A DNA stretch of 64,000 nucleotides from Actinoallomurus sp963850195 (GTDB lineage: Bacteria > Actinomycetota > Actinomycetes > Streptosporangiales > Streptosporangiaceae). Under the pieces are notes generated by a model, which saw nothing but the letters and a program-made list of their open reading frames with translations, did no database searches and was not told the DNA's origin. The stretch covers positions 1 through 64,000 of the forward strand of contig CAWKKD010000005.1 of NCBI GenBank assembly GCA_963850195.1, given 5' to 3'. Below, in pieces: positions 34,932 to 44,089 of this stretch. The translations under genes and the position numbers were made by a program. The stretch's first letter is position 1. Each line of letters begins with the position of its first letter.

Positions 34932-36419
34932 CTACGCCTGACTACCGCCGTACACACCGGTTTCACCCGAACCTCCGCCGCGGCGACGGGCGAGCAGGCC
35001 GAGCAGGATGGTCATGGCGACGCCGATCACCGTCAGGCCGACGGTGTCCGGCACGGTATGGGTGTTCGCGACGACGCCGAACACGGTGTGCGCGACGAGC
35101 GCGCCCGAGATGGCGGCCAGTCGCCACGTGTTCGTCCACGTCCAGCGCCACAGCGCGATGCTCACGCCCACCGCCAGTGCGGCCGCCGCGAACATCGGAA
35201 CCAGCACCCAGGCGGCGTGCGTGAACGCCGGATGCCGCGCCCCCGCGAACGGGTACAGCAGGCCGAGGAACCCGAATGCGGCGACGGCGCTCGTCACCCC
35301 GGCGACCTCGGGCCGCGGCGGCGCGACGGCGGACCGTACGCGAGAGGGGCGCCGCGGCAGGACCCGCAGAGCGACGACGCTCAGCACGACCACCAGCACG
35401 ACGATCACGATCAGCGCGGTACCCGGCACGATGTAGCCGGGGTCCTCGGCAGGTGGTACGGACACGCGCAGTAGCGCGACGCCGAGCACCGCGACGATCC
35501 CCGTGATGACGAGGCCGCCCCGGCGCAGGTACGGCGCGGGGCCGAGCGCGGGGAACAGCAATTCGACCAGCGCGATCGGGATGACGACGCTGAACACCAC
35601 GTGGTACGGCAGGTTGAGTTCGGTGTAGGCCGTGTTGACCCCGAGCAGGCGCGGCGCCCAGCCGGCCGCGCCGTACAGGTGGGGGCTGGTCAGGCTCTGC
35701 AGCGCCAGCCCCTCCTCGACGAGCCCGTACACCAGGCCCATCAGCAGGATGCTCGCCCTGCCGCCACCGGTCCGGCGGACCAATTCGCGGATCAGCAGCA
35801 CACCGGCGCCGTAGATCGGCACGTACAGCAGAACCAGCCAGAGCATCTTCAGCTTGACCGTGCCGAGCGTGAGCTCGGCGGAGACCGGGGCGATGAGCAC
35901 CAGGGCGAACGCGGCCTTGCGCGCGCCGGGCGTGCGTGGTCGCGCCGGACCACGCACGTACCCGGCACGCATCCGCCCGCGGTTCACCGCGACCACCAGC
36001 GCGACCAGGAGCAGGAACTGCACGCCCTGGACCACGCGCAGCCACGCCGGGTACGCCCCCGAGGCGATCAGGTACCCGACGGCGACCAGGCCGACCAGTG
36101 ACACCACGCGCACCCGCAGGTACGCGGCGCGGACACCTTGGGACAACCGGCGACCCACCCAGAGATAGACGACGGCGACGAAGACGATCGGGATCGGCCG
36201 GGTCCACAGGGTCAGCGTCAGTTTCTCCCTGGTCTTCACCGGGTCCGGGCCGGGATGGCGGGCGAGCTGGTAGTCCAGGATGCCGTGCCGGAACAGCAGG
36301 GTGAGCCCCGCGAACACGATGCTGAGCGCGAGGTTGGTGAACAGCAGGATCAGCACGAGCCGTACCGGCCGCTCGGTCGTCGGATGCCCCGATTGCGTCA
36401 TGTGCTCGACGCTAGGCAA
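34932..36419 (-). CDS. Multi-pass membrane protein of unknown function
   Basis: The predicted 495-aa protein has about 12-13 hydrophobic spans, such as LVLILLFTNLALSIVFAGLTL, IPIVFVAVVYLWVG and LIVIVVLVVVLSVVAL, and a Gly-rich basic tail. The region around residue 230 (LMGLVYGLVEEGLALQS) has paired Glu in a helix, recalling CPBP membrane proteases, but the other CPBP motifs are not evident and I do not assign it. An internal ATG at 36401 (MTQSGHPTTERPV) is a likelier start than 36419. It lies 50 bp downstream of the response-regulator gene and could belong to its regulon. Confidence 0.75.
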   Translation of the reverse strand: MPSVEHMTQSGHPTTERPVRLVLILLFTNLALSIVFAGLTLLFRHGILDYQLARHPGPDPVKTREKLTLTLWTRPIPIVFVAVVYLWVGRRLSQGVRAAYLRVRVVSLVGLVAVGYLIASGAYPAWLRVVQGVQFLLLVALVVAVNRGRMRAGYVRGPARPRTPGARKAAFALVLIAPVSAELTLGTVKLKMLWLVLLYVPIYGAGVLLIRELVRRTGGGRASILLMGLVYGLVEEGLALQSLTSPHLYGAAGWAPRLLGVNTAYTELNLPYHVVFSVVIPIALVELLFPALGPAPYLRRGGLVITGIVAVLGVALLRVSVPPAEDPGYIVPGTALIVIVVLVVVLSVVALRVLPRRPSRVRSAVAPPRPEVAGVTSAVAAFGFLGLLYPFAGARHPAFTHAAWVLVPMFAAAALAVGVSIALWRWTWTNTWRLAAISGALVAHTVFGVVANTHTVPDTVGLTVIGVAMTILLGLLARRRGGGSGETGVYGGSQA

Positions 36420-36469
36420 CGAGCCTGTCCCGCCGCCTCGGTCCGCCGTCTGGTCTTGCGGGTACGACG

Positions 36470-37135
36470 TCAGACGGAGGGGCGGGGGCGTACCAGTCCG
36501 AAGTCGTAGGCGGCCACCACCGCGTGCACGCGGTCCGGGACGTTCAGCTTGCGCAGGATCGCCGACACGTGCGTCTTCACGGTCGCCTCGGTCACCACCA
36601 GCCGCCGGGCGATCTCGGCGTTCGACGCGGCCCGCGCCACCAGGGTGAGGACCTCCAGCTCGCGGTCGGTGAGTTCGGCCAGCTCGGCGGGGCGTACCGG
36701 GTCGTCGGCGAGGGTCGGCACGAAGCGGTCCAGCAGCCGGCGGGTCACGGTCGGGGCGAGCAGCGCGTCGCCGCCCGCGACCACGCGGATCGCGTCGGCC
36801 AGCGCGTTCGGGCGCACGTCCTTGAGCAGGAACCCACTGGCGCCCGCGCGCAGCGCCGCGTACATCGGCTCGTCCAGGTCGAACGTGGTCAAGATGATGA
36901 CCTTCGGCGGATGCTCGGCCGCGGTCAGCCGCCGCGTCGCCTCGATCCCGTTGGTACCCGGCATCCGTACGTCCATCAGCACCACGTCCGGCCGCAGTCG
37001 CTCGGCGAGCCGTACGGCCTCCTCGCCGTCCCCCGCCTCGCCGACCACCTCCAGGTCGTCACGGGCGTCGATGATCATGCAGAACCCGGCGCGCACCAGG
37101 TCCTGGTCGTCGGCGACCAGCACGCGGATCGTCAT
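36470..37135 (-). CDS. NarL/FixJ-family response regulator
   Basis: The 221-aa protein has a receiver domain (RVLVADDQDLVRAGF acidic pair, phospho-acceptor Asp in VLMDVRMPG, Thr in IILTTF, Lys in LLKDV) and a C-terminal LuxR-type helix-turn-helix (ELTDREVLTLVARAASNAEIA pattern and VTEATVKTHVSAIL). Its ATG overlaps the histidine-kinase stop by 4 bp, forming a two-component pair. Many such pairs control a neighbouring transporter or membrane protein, here the gene at 34932. Confidence 0.92.
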   Translation of the reverse strand: MTIRVLVADDQDLVRAGFCMIIDARDDLEVVGEAGDGEEAVRLAERLRPDVVLMDVRMPGTNGIEATRRLTAAEHPPKVIILTTFDLDEPMYAALRAGASGFLLKDVRPNALADAIRVVAGGDALLAPTVTRRLLDRFVPTLADDPVRPAELAELTDRELEVLTLVARAASNAEIARRLVVTEATVKTHVSAILRKLNVPDRVHAVVAAYDFGLVRPRPSV

Positions 37136-38256
37136 GCGGGCTCCTTCAGCGGAAGGCGTGCGCAGACCCGGAACCCGCCGGCCGACGCCGGTCCCGCCTC
37201 GACCGACCCGCCGAGCATGGCCGCGCGCTCGCGCATGCCGGCGATGCCGTGCCCGCCGCCGAGGTCGGCGAACCTGCCGCCGCCCCTCCCGTCGTCGTGG
37301 ATCTCCACCGTCAGCTCTCCGTCCGCGACCCCGATGTTCACCCGCGCGGTACGGGCGCGCGCGTGTCGTACGACATTGGTGAGGGCCTCCTGCACGATCC
37401 GGTACGCCGACAGTTCGAGGCCCGGCGCGAGGGCCACGTCGTCCAGGCCGTCCTGCCGGATCACCACCTGCAGGCCGGCGGCGGTCAAAGGCCGCGCCAG
37501 CGCAGGCAGGTCGGACAGGCCGGGCTGTGGTTCGCCCGCCACCTCCGCGTCGAACGCTCCCGGTTCCTCCAAGGCACGGACGGTGCGCAAGAAGCGGCGC
37601 AACTCGGCCAAGGCCTGCCGGCCCGAGCCCTCCATATCCCGGATCGCCTGCCGTGCACGCTCCGGGCTGGAGTCGAACACGTCATCCGCCGCCGCGGCCT
37701 GGACCACCATCACCGACACCGTATGGGCCAGGACATCGTGCAGCTCACGGGCGATACGCGCCCGCTCTTCGAGGATCGCGCCCGCCGCCTCGGCCTGACG
37801 GCGCGCCGACCGCGCCCGGCTCAGCGCGCCCCAGGTCCATGCCAGCAGCGCCGTGACCAGCCAGAGCAACGCGCCGCCCCAGCGTCCGGTGACCAGGGCG
37901 ATGGCGCCGGACAGCGCGACGACGACGGCCAGCACCCATACCGAGGCACGCGCCGGACGCAGCCACGCGAACGTGGACACCACCACCAGCGCGACACCCG
38001 GGCCGATCGCGGGATACAGGAGCTGGATTCCGGCGCCGGCGCACAGCACCACGGCGGTCACCACAGCGGGGCGGGAGCCCATCCACCACATTCCGCCCGC
38101 CTGCACGACGGCCAACGCCCCGAGCACCAGACGCCCGGCCGCCGGGGACAGCCCACGCGGCGTGAGGAAGAACAACGGGCACAGTAAGACCGCCGCACAC
38201 ACCACCAGCAGAAACCGCCGACGGGCCGGCAACCGCATCTCGAACTGGTCCGGCAC
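37132..38256 (-). CDS. Membrane sensor histidine kinase (HisKA_3 type)
   Basis: The 374-aa protein has about five membrane spans in residues ~12-150, a HisKA_3 dimerisation domain with the phospho-His in RIARELHDVLAHTVSVMVVQ, and an ATPase domain (YRIVQEALTNVVRHARA, then VEIHDDGRGG and GHGIAGMRERAAMLGG). There is no PAS or GAF sensor, so the stimulus is likely read by the membrane part. An internal ATG at 38238 is an alternative start. It is partner of the response regulator downstream. Confidence 0.92.
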   Translation of the reverse strand: MPDQFEMRLPARRRFLLVVCAAVLLCPLFFLTPRGLSPAAGRLVLGALAVVQAGGMWWMGSRPAVVTAVVLCAGAGIQLLYPAIGPGVALVVVSTFAWLRPARASVWVLAVVVALSGAIALVTGRWGGALLWLVTALLAWTWGALSRARSARRQAEAAGAILEERARIARELHDVLAHTVSVMVVQAAAADDVFDSSPERARQAIRDMEGSGRQALAELRRFLRTVRALEEPGAFDAEVAGEPQPGLSDLPALARPLTAAGLQVVIRQDGLDDVALAPGLELSAYRIVQEALTNVVRHARARTARVNIGVADGELTVEIHDDGRGGGRFADLGGGHGIAGMRERAAMLGGSVEAGPASAGGFRVCARLPLKEPA

Positions 38257-38377
38257 AGCGAACGACCGTATCAGTCAGCGCCCCGCAACCCTCCCCCTGA
38301 AGTCGCAGACGCGAGATCAGACCGAAGACGGAGGCCCGGCCCCCACGTCGCGGCTTCTGGCCGCCATCGTGCTGGCC

Positions 38378-38870
38378 TGTGGGGCTCGAAAACCTCAGTC
38401 AGGGTTGGTGACCTGCGGCGTTACCACACGATCACCGCGCCGATACAGGAGGATCAGCGCTTGTACTGGCCTCATTCCTGTACCAGTCGATCACCCGGTT
38501 CGCCCAGTTCGCCGATCGAGCAGCGGCCACCCGAGGAACAACACGCCCTGACCCGGACGAATATCCCGCAATGCGTGGTCGACAGCGAGCCGCGGATCGT
38601 CCATATGTCCTGGAAAACCACAGGTCAGGGGCTGGGCCGCGTAGCAGACCGCCAAGCCGGTCTCGTTGGATGATCTTGATGTCGGCGTCGACAGGGTCGA
38701 AGCGGGCCGGCCTGGTTGTGTGCCCGGTGTGCTGTACGTCCCCGCCGGAGTCGTCGGCCGTGCGGCCGACCACAGCACAGCGAGGATCTCGTTCTCCAGC
38801 AGCACGGGCGGCGCCGATCGGAACAGCCGTCGGAGGATCAGGTCACAGGAAGCTCTTAACTCGTTCTCCT
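38378..38870. mobile_element. IS remnant with transposase C-terminal scraps
   Basis: An IS end begins at 38378 (TGTGGGGCTCGAAAACCTC, later GACCTGCGG). On the minus strand 38655-38700 reads IKIIQRDRLGGLLRG, matching the conserved C-terminus of the family transposases. Intervening frames are disrupted. The stretch 38257-39108 holds no other gene; 38881-39108 should carry the promoter of the next gene. Confidence 0.6.
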
Positions 38871-39108
38871 CCTAGCATTCACCCAGAACTACTACTTTGG
38901 TAGTATATGGGTCGTTTTGATGCCCCTACTCGTTGTCAAGCTTGTTGTCGATCGACCAACCGGCGGAGGCACTCCGTGACCCGTCGACGGGACCTGCAGG
39001 CCGTTGACGAAAACAGAGCGCCATCGCCGAGAAAAGTGTCCATTTCTCTTCACAACAGCCGGAATTTGTCGACCCACACTTGAATATCCCGAAAGAGGTC
39101 GTCCCGCC

Positions 39109-39996
39109 ATGAAGATTTCTCGCCTCGGCCGACGCCGTCGTTTCGCGCTTGCCACCTGCATCGCGGCGGTGTCGCTCGCCACGACAACCGCCAGCGTTCA
39201 GGCCACCTCGGCCGTTGCCGCCACCTCCGTGCCGCGCCTGGACCACGTCGTGGTCGTGATGATGGAGAACAAGAACTACTCCGACATCATCGGCCGGCCT
39301 GATGAAGCGCCCTACCTGAACGCCCTGGCCTCGAACAGCGCGCTTTTCTCCAACTCCTTCGGTGTCACCCATCCGAGCCAGCCGAACTACATCGCACTGT
39401 TCTCCGGGTCGACCCAAGGTGTGAGCAATGACGACTGCCCGCAGACGTTCACCGACGTACCGAATCTCGGATCGGACCTGATCGGCGCAGGCGACAGTTT
39501 CGCCGGCTACTCCGAGGATCTGGACGGCGAAGGCTCCACGGACTGCGGCGACCACTGGTACAACCCGTTCGGCTACGCCCGCAAGCACGTGCCGTGGGCC
39601 GACTTCACCAACGTGCCCTCGACGAGCAACAAGACCTGGGACCAGTTCCCCTCCGACTACTCCCAGCTTCCCACCGTTTCCTTCGTCATCCCCAACCTGT
39701 GCGACGACATGCACTCGTGCGGCCGGGACACCGGGGACGCGTGGGTGCGGGACCACCTCGACGCCTACGCCGCGTGGGCGGAGACGAACAACAGCCTCCT
39801 GATCGTCCAGTTCGACGAGGACGACGGCGGCAACAACCAGATCCCCACGATCATCCACGGCGCGCACGTGCAGAACGGCACGTACGGCGAGTGGATCGAC
39901 CACTACAACGTGCTGCGCACGATCGAGGACATGTACGGCCTGCCCGCGCGAGGGGAGAGCGCCAACCGGGAATCGATCCTCGACATCTGGAACTGA
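39109..39996 (+). CDS. Secreted phosphoesterase (acid phosphatase / phospholipase C family)
   Basis: The 295-aa protein starts with a basic Sec signal peptide (KISRLGRRRRFALATCIAAV, cleavage near AVAA). The mature part has the PF04185 motifs: DHVVVVMMENKNYSDII with the metal-binding Glu/Asn, SFGVTHPSQPNYIALFSGST with the nucleophile region, DTGDAWVRDHLDAYAAWA, and LLIVQFDEDDGG with metal-binding Asp. ATG 39109 follows AAAGAGG. It probably releases phosphate or hydrolyses phospholipids outside the cell. Two Cys pairs (DDC...TDCGD, LCDD...SCG) may form disulfides. Confidence 0.88.
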   Translation: MKISRLGRRRRFALATCIAAVSLATTTASVQATSAVAATSVPRLDHVVVVMMENKNYSDIIGRPDEAPYLNALASNSALFSNSFGVTHPSQPNYIALFSGSTQGVSNDDCPQTFTDVPNLGSDLIGAGDSFAGYSEDLDGEGSTDCGDHWYNPFGYARKHVPWADFTNVPSTSNKTWDQFPSDYSQLPTVSFVIPNLCDDMHSCGRDTGDAWVRDHLDAYAAWAETNNSLLIVQFDEDDGGNNQIPTIIHGAHVQNGTYGEWIDHYNVLRTIEDMYGLPARGESANRESILDIWN

Positions 39997-40078
39997 CGGG
40001 CACCGGCGCGCTGATCAGGCCCACTGCCTGGACCAGCGCGTACGACGGCCCGCCATGAGGGGCCGGTGACCAACGATC

Positions 40079-40157
40079 TGAAGGGTGTCCAGTGCCGACG
40101 CGCCGGCATGACTCGGCCGGCGAAGACCATCGCGGTCGGCGGCCTGGACACCCTTCA
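40079..40157. repeat. 79-bp stem-loop with perfect 14-bp arms
   Basis: TGAAGGGTGTCCAG (40079-40092) is the exact reverse complement of CTGGACACCCTTCA (40144-40157). The loop has further GCCG/CGGC pairing, including CGCCGGC...GCCGGCG. It lies 82 bp after the phosphoesterase stop and could end transcription, but it is larger than normal terminators and has no T-run. Confidence 0.65.
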
Positions 40158-40172
40158 CGTTTCCCGTCGACC

Positions 40173-40460
40173 TGTGGGTACCCAGAAAAAAATTTCCGGG
40201 TGTGGGATACCGATGGCCAGTGCTCGTGTCAGGCACTTGTAGCGCGAGCGGCGTCTTCCGGAAGGCAGCGCGCCTGACCTGGCGCACCCGTGCTCGATCA
40301 CCGGCCAACACGTACGTCTGCGCTCTGGACGAGGTGACCGTCTCGAAGAAGTCACACGCCAACAAGGCATCGCCGGGGAGCGCAGGAAGCCGGGGCCCAA
40401 GCGCTGGCAGCGTGCTCGGGCGCCGGGTCGACACCGGCGTCCTTCAAGTAAGAGCCGGAT
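40173..40460 (-). mobile_element. IS remnant with transposase core scraps
   Basis: An IS end at 40173 (TGTGGGTACCCAGAAAA) is followed on the minus strand by disrupted pieces of the family transposase: ACVDPAPE-like DAGVDPAPEHA near 40430-40450, and DALLACDFFETVTS then AQTYVLA in 40300-40375. Frameshifts separate the pieces. It abuts the 3' end of the STAS gene. Confidence 0.65.
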
Positions 40461-40841
40461 TCAGGCGGCGATGAGCTGGTGCGCCGGTGTGCGGTCGAGG
40501 AGGGCCGAGGTGAGCGTGGGGTGGACAGTGAAGGCACGGTTGAGGCCGGTGACGCGCAGGAGCTTGGCAACGTTCGGGCGGGGCGCGGCCAGGGTGACGG
40601 TAAGTCCGTGTAGGGCCGCACGGCGCCGGATGCCGACCAGAAGGGCCAGGCCCGAGGCGTCACAGAAGGTCACACCGGACAGGTCGACGATCACCAGGGA
40701 GGTCGTGTCCTTGAGCATGATGAGGATCCGGTCGCGCAGGCTCGCGGTGGTCGCGATGTCGAGCTCTCCGCGTACCGCGATGACGGTATGGCCGGACTGG
40801 CGGCGGCTGAGCAACCGGACGCGGGAAGAATCGTGGTGCAT
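40461..40841 (-). CDS. STAS-domain anti-sigma-factor antagonist
   Basis: The 126-aa protein has the SpoIIAA/RsbV layout: TVIAVRGELDIATTASLRDRI, then VIVDLSGVTFCDASGLALLVG with the phosphorylatable Ser in CDASG, and a C-terminal helix (VAKLLRVTGLNRAFTV). Such proteins release sigma factors from anti-sigma kinases. ATG at 40841 (MHHDSSRVRL) is preferred over 40868. No cognate kinase is nearby. Its stop is at the border of an IS remnant, so the extreme C-terminus (HQLIAA) might be altered. Confidence 0.88.
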   Translation of the reverse strand: MHHDSSRVRLLSRRQSGHTVIAVRGELDIATTASLRDRILIMLKDTTSLVIVDLSGVTFCDASGLALLVGIRRRAALHGLTVTLAAPRPNVAKLLRVTGLNRAFTVHPTLTSALLDRTPAHQLIAA

Positions 40842-41384
40842 GAGTGGATCTCCGATCCGAAGGGTCATGAGGTACAGCCGAGCCGGCCGCCGAATGGCTC
40901 TGGTTCTGGGCTGTGAGAGCGCGGTGACGTCGTTGCGGTCGGCGGGACGCGTCGTGGCTGGTAAGCAGACGTTGTGGTCTACTGCGGCGTCATTGGTCGC
41001 CGACCCGTCTCGGCCTGGACTAGGAGGCCGGATAGTAAGCCGCCAGGCTGGCGTCGACTCGAATGTCGGCGCGAAGGGTGCCCGGCTACCGCCACCCTAC
41101 CCGAACATGTGATCGATATCCGGGAGAGCGCCCACGGGAATCGACCGGGAGCCTTCTGGGCTCTCGCGGCCTCGTGTCCGAGCGAGCACGGCGCGCGGCC
41201 GTACGCGGAGGGCAAGGAGCGCCGTATCGTCGCTGGCCCAGCCATCGCGTGGCGGACCAGCGTGCGCCGAACGGCCGATGACACCGACGCCGGTCCGGCA
41301 AGCGCGGGCCTCGGTGGCGCCGCCGGAGGAGGGCGCCTGTGGTAGGCTCACCGAAGTTGCAGTTGTGGTTCCCATGAACTTATG
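40842..41384. other. Long non-coding region before the cspA leader
   Basis: Readings of up to about 120 codons exist on both strands, but none resembles a known protein. The left end should hold the promoter of the minus-strand STAS gene and the right end the promoter of cspA. Confidence 0.4.
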
Positions 41385-41419
41385 TGCGCCTGCTGGTTTC
41401 TCACCTCAGGCGCATTTTT
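41385..41419 (+). terminator. Intrinsic terminator / attenuator in the cspA leader
   Basis: TGCGCCTG (41385-41392) pairs perfectly with CAGGCGCA (41407-41414), followed directly by TTTTTG. It lies 88 bp before the cspA ATG on the coding strand. With no plus-strand gene ending just upstream, it may act as a leader attenuator of cspA. Confidence 0.7.
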
Positions 41420-41506
41420 GTTTCCCCGGAGTCCTTCGGATGGGGTCATTGTGCGACGCGTGGCTCGTGAAGTGCGGGCTCCGTCATTGCCTCAGAAGGG
41501 ACGAAC

Positions 41507-41710
41507 ATGGCCACCGGCACCGTAAAGTGGTTCAACGCAGAAAAGGGCTTCGGCTTCATCGAGCAGGACGGCGGCGGTAGCGACGTCTTCGCGCACTACT
41601 CCAACATCGCGGCTCAAGGTTTCCGTGAGCTCCAGGAGGGCCAGAAGGTCCAGTTCGACATCACGCAGGGCCAGAAGGGTCTCCAAGCGGAGAACATCGT
41701 TCCTGTCTGA
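41507..41710 (+). CDS. cspA: Cold-shock protein (CspA family)
   Basis: The 67-aa protein is a full cold-shock domain: ATGTVKWFNAEKGFGFIEQD with RNP1 (GFGFIEQD), DVFAHYSNI as RNP2, and the VQFDITQGQKGLQAENIVPV ending. It binds single-stranded RNA/DNA and acts as an RNA chaperone. AGGGACGAAC precedes the ATG. The gene has a long leader with a terminator hairpin, and lies upstream of a DEAD-box helicase gene in the same direction, a functional pair in RNA remodelling. Confidence 0.95.
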   Translation: MATGTVKWFNAEKGFGFIEQDGGGSDVFAHYSNIAAQGFRELQEGQKVQFDITQGQKGLQAENIVPV

Positions 41711-42056
41711 GAATCACACAGCGCGTCGCGGCCCGTACCAAAATCCGGCGCCCCGCCTGTCAGCCTAGGAAACGGCTTTTCTGCCGACAGCCGCGCCTGC
41801 TATTCAAGGCGTGGCCCTTTGGTGACGTTCCACCATACGGCCCCCAGGTCCCAGTTTGGCTGCGGACTCTGGGGTGCCGTCTCCATCTGAGTCCGCCCCT
41901 CAGCCGCCCTCCCGCGGGGCATCGGCGGTATTAACGTAACGCCCTTTCGGCTTCGGCGTTTCTTCGCGGTTCACTTTGGTTCGTTCTTGCGATCGCTTCA
42001 GGCCATGGGCTGCGGAGTCTTCCTCGAAACGTGCCAGTTCAAGGAAAGATTTGCGT
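41711..42056 (+). other. Intergenic region / long leader of the DEAD-box helicase gene
   Basis: The 346 bp hold no gene. Possible structured parts are CGCCTGC...GCAAGGCG-like pairing near 41795-41812 and CGGCTTCGGCG at about 41949-41960. The AAGGAAAG ribosome-binding site at 42041-42048 fixes the helicase ATG at 42057. A long 5' leader is usual for cold-induced helicases, but is an inference here. Confidence 0.4.
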
Positions 42057-43472
42057 ATGACTCATGGCACCCGTCCGTCTCGTAGTCGTTTCTCCGACTC
42101 CCGCACCAAGGCTTCGCGTCAACCGGCCGCCCGGGGGCAGAACGACTTCACACTCCCCGCCAGCTCAACGCCGGCCCTTCCTCCGGTCGCGTCGTTCGCC
42201 GAGCTGGAAATGCCGGCGGCTCTGCTGTCCACATTGACTCGCCAGGGGGTGACGGAACCATTCGCCATCCAGGCCTCAACCCTTCCGGACGCGTTGAACG
42301 GCCGCGATGTTCTCGGCCGTGGACGTACCGGCTCAGGAAAGACCCTCGCCTTCGGCCTGGCGATGCTCGCTCGTAGCGCGGGCCGGCGGGCCGAGCCGAG
42401 TAGGCCGCTGGCCCTGGTACTCGTCCCGACTCGGGAACTGGCCCAGCAGGTCACCGACGCCCTTACGCCCTACGCCAAGTCCGTCAATCTTCGATCGGCC
42501 ACTGTCGTCGGCGGCGTATCGATCTCACGACAGGCCGCCGCCCTCAAACGCGGCGCGGAAATCTTGGTCGCCACCCCGGGACGGCTCGCGGACCTGATCA
42601 ACCGCGGCGCCTGCAGCCTGGAACACGTAAGCATCACCGTCTTGGACGAGGCCGATCAGATGGCCGATATGGGTTTCCTGCCGCAGGTCACCGCGTTGCT
42701 CGACCAGGTCACCCCGGGCGGTCAGCGGATGCTGTTCTCCGCGACCCTGGATCGCAATGTCGACCGGCTGGTCCGACGTTTCCTCACCGATCCGGTCACC
42801 CATTCGGTCGACCCATCGGCGGCAACGGTGACGACCATGGAGCACCACCTGCTGCATGTCACTGAGGCGGACAAACACGATGCCACCACGCACATCGCCG
42901 CCCGCGATGGCCGCGTCATCATGTTCGTCGACATGAAGCACGCCGCCGACCGGCTGACCCGCAAGCTCCTGGGCAGCGGTGTACGTGCTGCGGCGCTGCA
43001 CGGGGGCAAGTCCCAGCCGCAGCGCAACCGTACCCTGGAGCAGTTCCGCACCGGAGACGTCTCCGTCCTGGTCGCCACGAACGTCGCCGCGCGCGGCATT
43101 CACATCGATGGACTGGACCTGGTCGTCAACGTCGATCCGCCCAACGACCACAAGGACTACCTGCATCGAGGCGGCCGCACCGCACGCGCGGGCGAATCCG
43201 GCACGGTTGTCACCTTGGTGCTGCCCAGTCAGCGCCGCGAGATGGATCGGATGATGGTCACCGCCGGTATCACGCCGCACTCCGCGCGGGTGCGGTCCGG
43301 CGATGCCGAACTCAGCCGCATCACCGGTGCCCGCACGCCCTCCGGCATCCCGATCATCACGCCCGCTCCGGCCACCAAAAAACCACGGAATGGCGGAGCT
43401 GCGCGTAGCCGTCGTCCCGCACAGAACCGCCGCGCCCAGCGATTCGCGACGTCCCAAGCCGTCGGCGCATAG
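42057..43472 (+). CDS. DEAD-box ATP-dependent RNA helicase
   Basis: The 471-aa protein has a basic N-terminal extension, a Q motif (FAELEMPAALLSTLTRQGVTEP), GRTGSGKTLAF (motif I), VPTRELAQQV (Ia), VATPGRL (Ib), VLDEADQM (II), LFSATL (III), VATNVAARGIHIDGLDLV (V) and YLHRGGRTARAG (VI). The C-terminal tail is Arg/Lys-rich, typical of RhlE/CsdA-type helicases. It unwinds structured RNA and would assist ribosome assembly or mRNA turnover in the cold, in keeping with the adjacent cspA. Confidence 0.93.
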   Translation: MTHGTRPSRSRFSDSRTKASRQPAARGQNDFTLPASSTPALPPVASFAELEMPAALLSTLTRQGVTEPFAIQASTLPDALNGRDVLGRGRTGSGKTLAFGLAMLARSAGRRAEPSRPLALVLVPTRELAQQVTDALTPYAKSVNLRSATVVGGVSISRQAAALKRGAEILVATPGRLADLINRGACSLEHVSITVLDEADQMADMGFLPQVTALLDQVTPGGQRMLFSATLDRNVDRLVRRFLTDPVTHSVDPSAATVTTMEHHLLHVTEADKHDATTHIAARDGRVIMFVDMKHAADRLTRKLLGSGVRAAALHGGKSQPQRNRTLEQFRTGDVSVLVATNVAARGIHIDGLDLVVNVDPPNDHKDYLHRGGRTARAGESGTVVTLVLPSQRREMDRMMVTAGITPHSARVRSGDAELSRITGARTPSGIPIITPAPATKKPRNGGAARSRRPAQNRRAQRFATSQAVGA

Positions 43473-43478
43473 GCGACC

Positions 43479-44040
43479 TGTCGGTGCCGAAAACCCGGCC
43501 ACCCTATGCGTGTGCGGTGCCAAAACGGTGAATGCTACTGCTGAGCTGGGCGTTCGCGATGCGATCAACCAGCTCTGCAGTACTCGCTGATCGGCCCGGT
43601 GACGGTCTTTCGACGGCGAATCCGGTGGCCATGTCGATCACCTCGCCCGGATCGTGCAATGGTGGACGGAGAGAACGGCCCTGATGCGGCCGATGATCGT
43701 TGAAATGACGTTCATACTCGGACAGGGACCGCACGCAGGTGACACTCACCGTAGATCAGCAGGTGATCGAGGCACTCACGGCGTAGCGTCCGATGAATCG
43801 CTCCGCGAATGCGTTCGCCCGCGGCGACCGGACAGGTGTCTTGATGACCCGCACACCACTCGCGGCGAACACCTCATCGAACGACGGCAGAACGTGCCAT
43901 CACGGTCCCGGATCAGAAACCGGGAGGTGCCAGCGCGCTCACCCAGGTCCATCAGCAGGTTCCTGGCCTGCTGAGTGGTCCACGCACCGGTCGGACCGGA
44001 GGTGACGCCCAGAATGTGCACACGGCGCGTCTGAATCTCC
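43479..44040 (-). mobile_element. Degraded IS copy: two ends and transposase fragments
   Basis: IS ends occur at 43479 (TGTCGGTGCCGAAAACC) and 43511 (TGTGCGGTGCCAAAACGG). On the minus strand, 43504-43749 and 43776-44040 read VRSLSEYERHFNDHRPHQ, RDRDGTF, ARNLLMDLGERAG and TRRVHILGVTSGPTGAW from the C-terminal half of the transposase, with frameshifts between. The start of the ornithine carbamoyltransferase gene is missing where this copy ends. Confidence 0.75.
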
Positions 44041-44089
44041 ATGGGATTTGGTGCTGCCACCGCTGCCGACCATCGCTCACCGACGGCCA

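Noticed and set aside
34932..36419. CPBP-family membrane protease
   Set aside because: A paired-Glu helix is present, but the other conserved His/Arg motifs of the family could not be found.
36470..38256. The DevRS/DosRS system for the predicted boxes
   Set aside because: The kinase has membrane spans and no GAF domains, unlike DosS. It is more likely a local two-component system.
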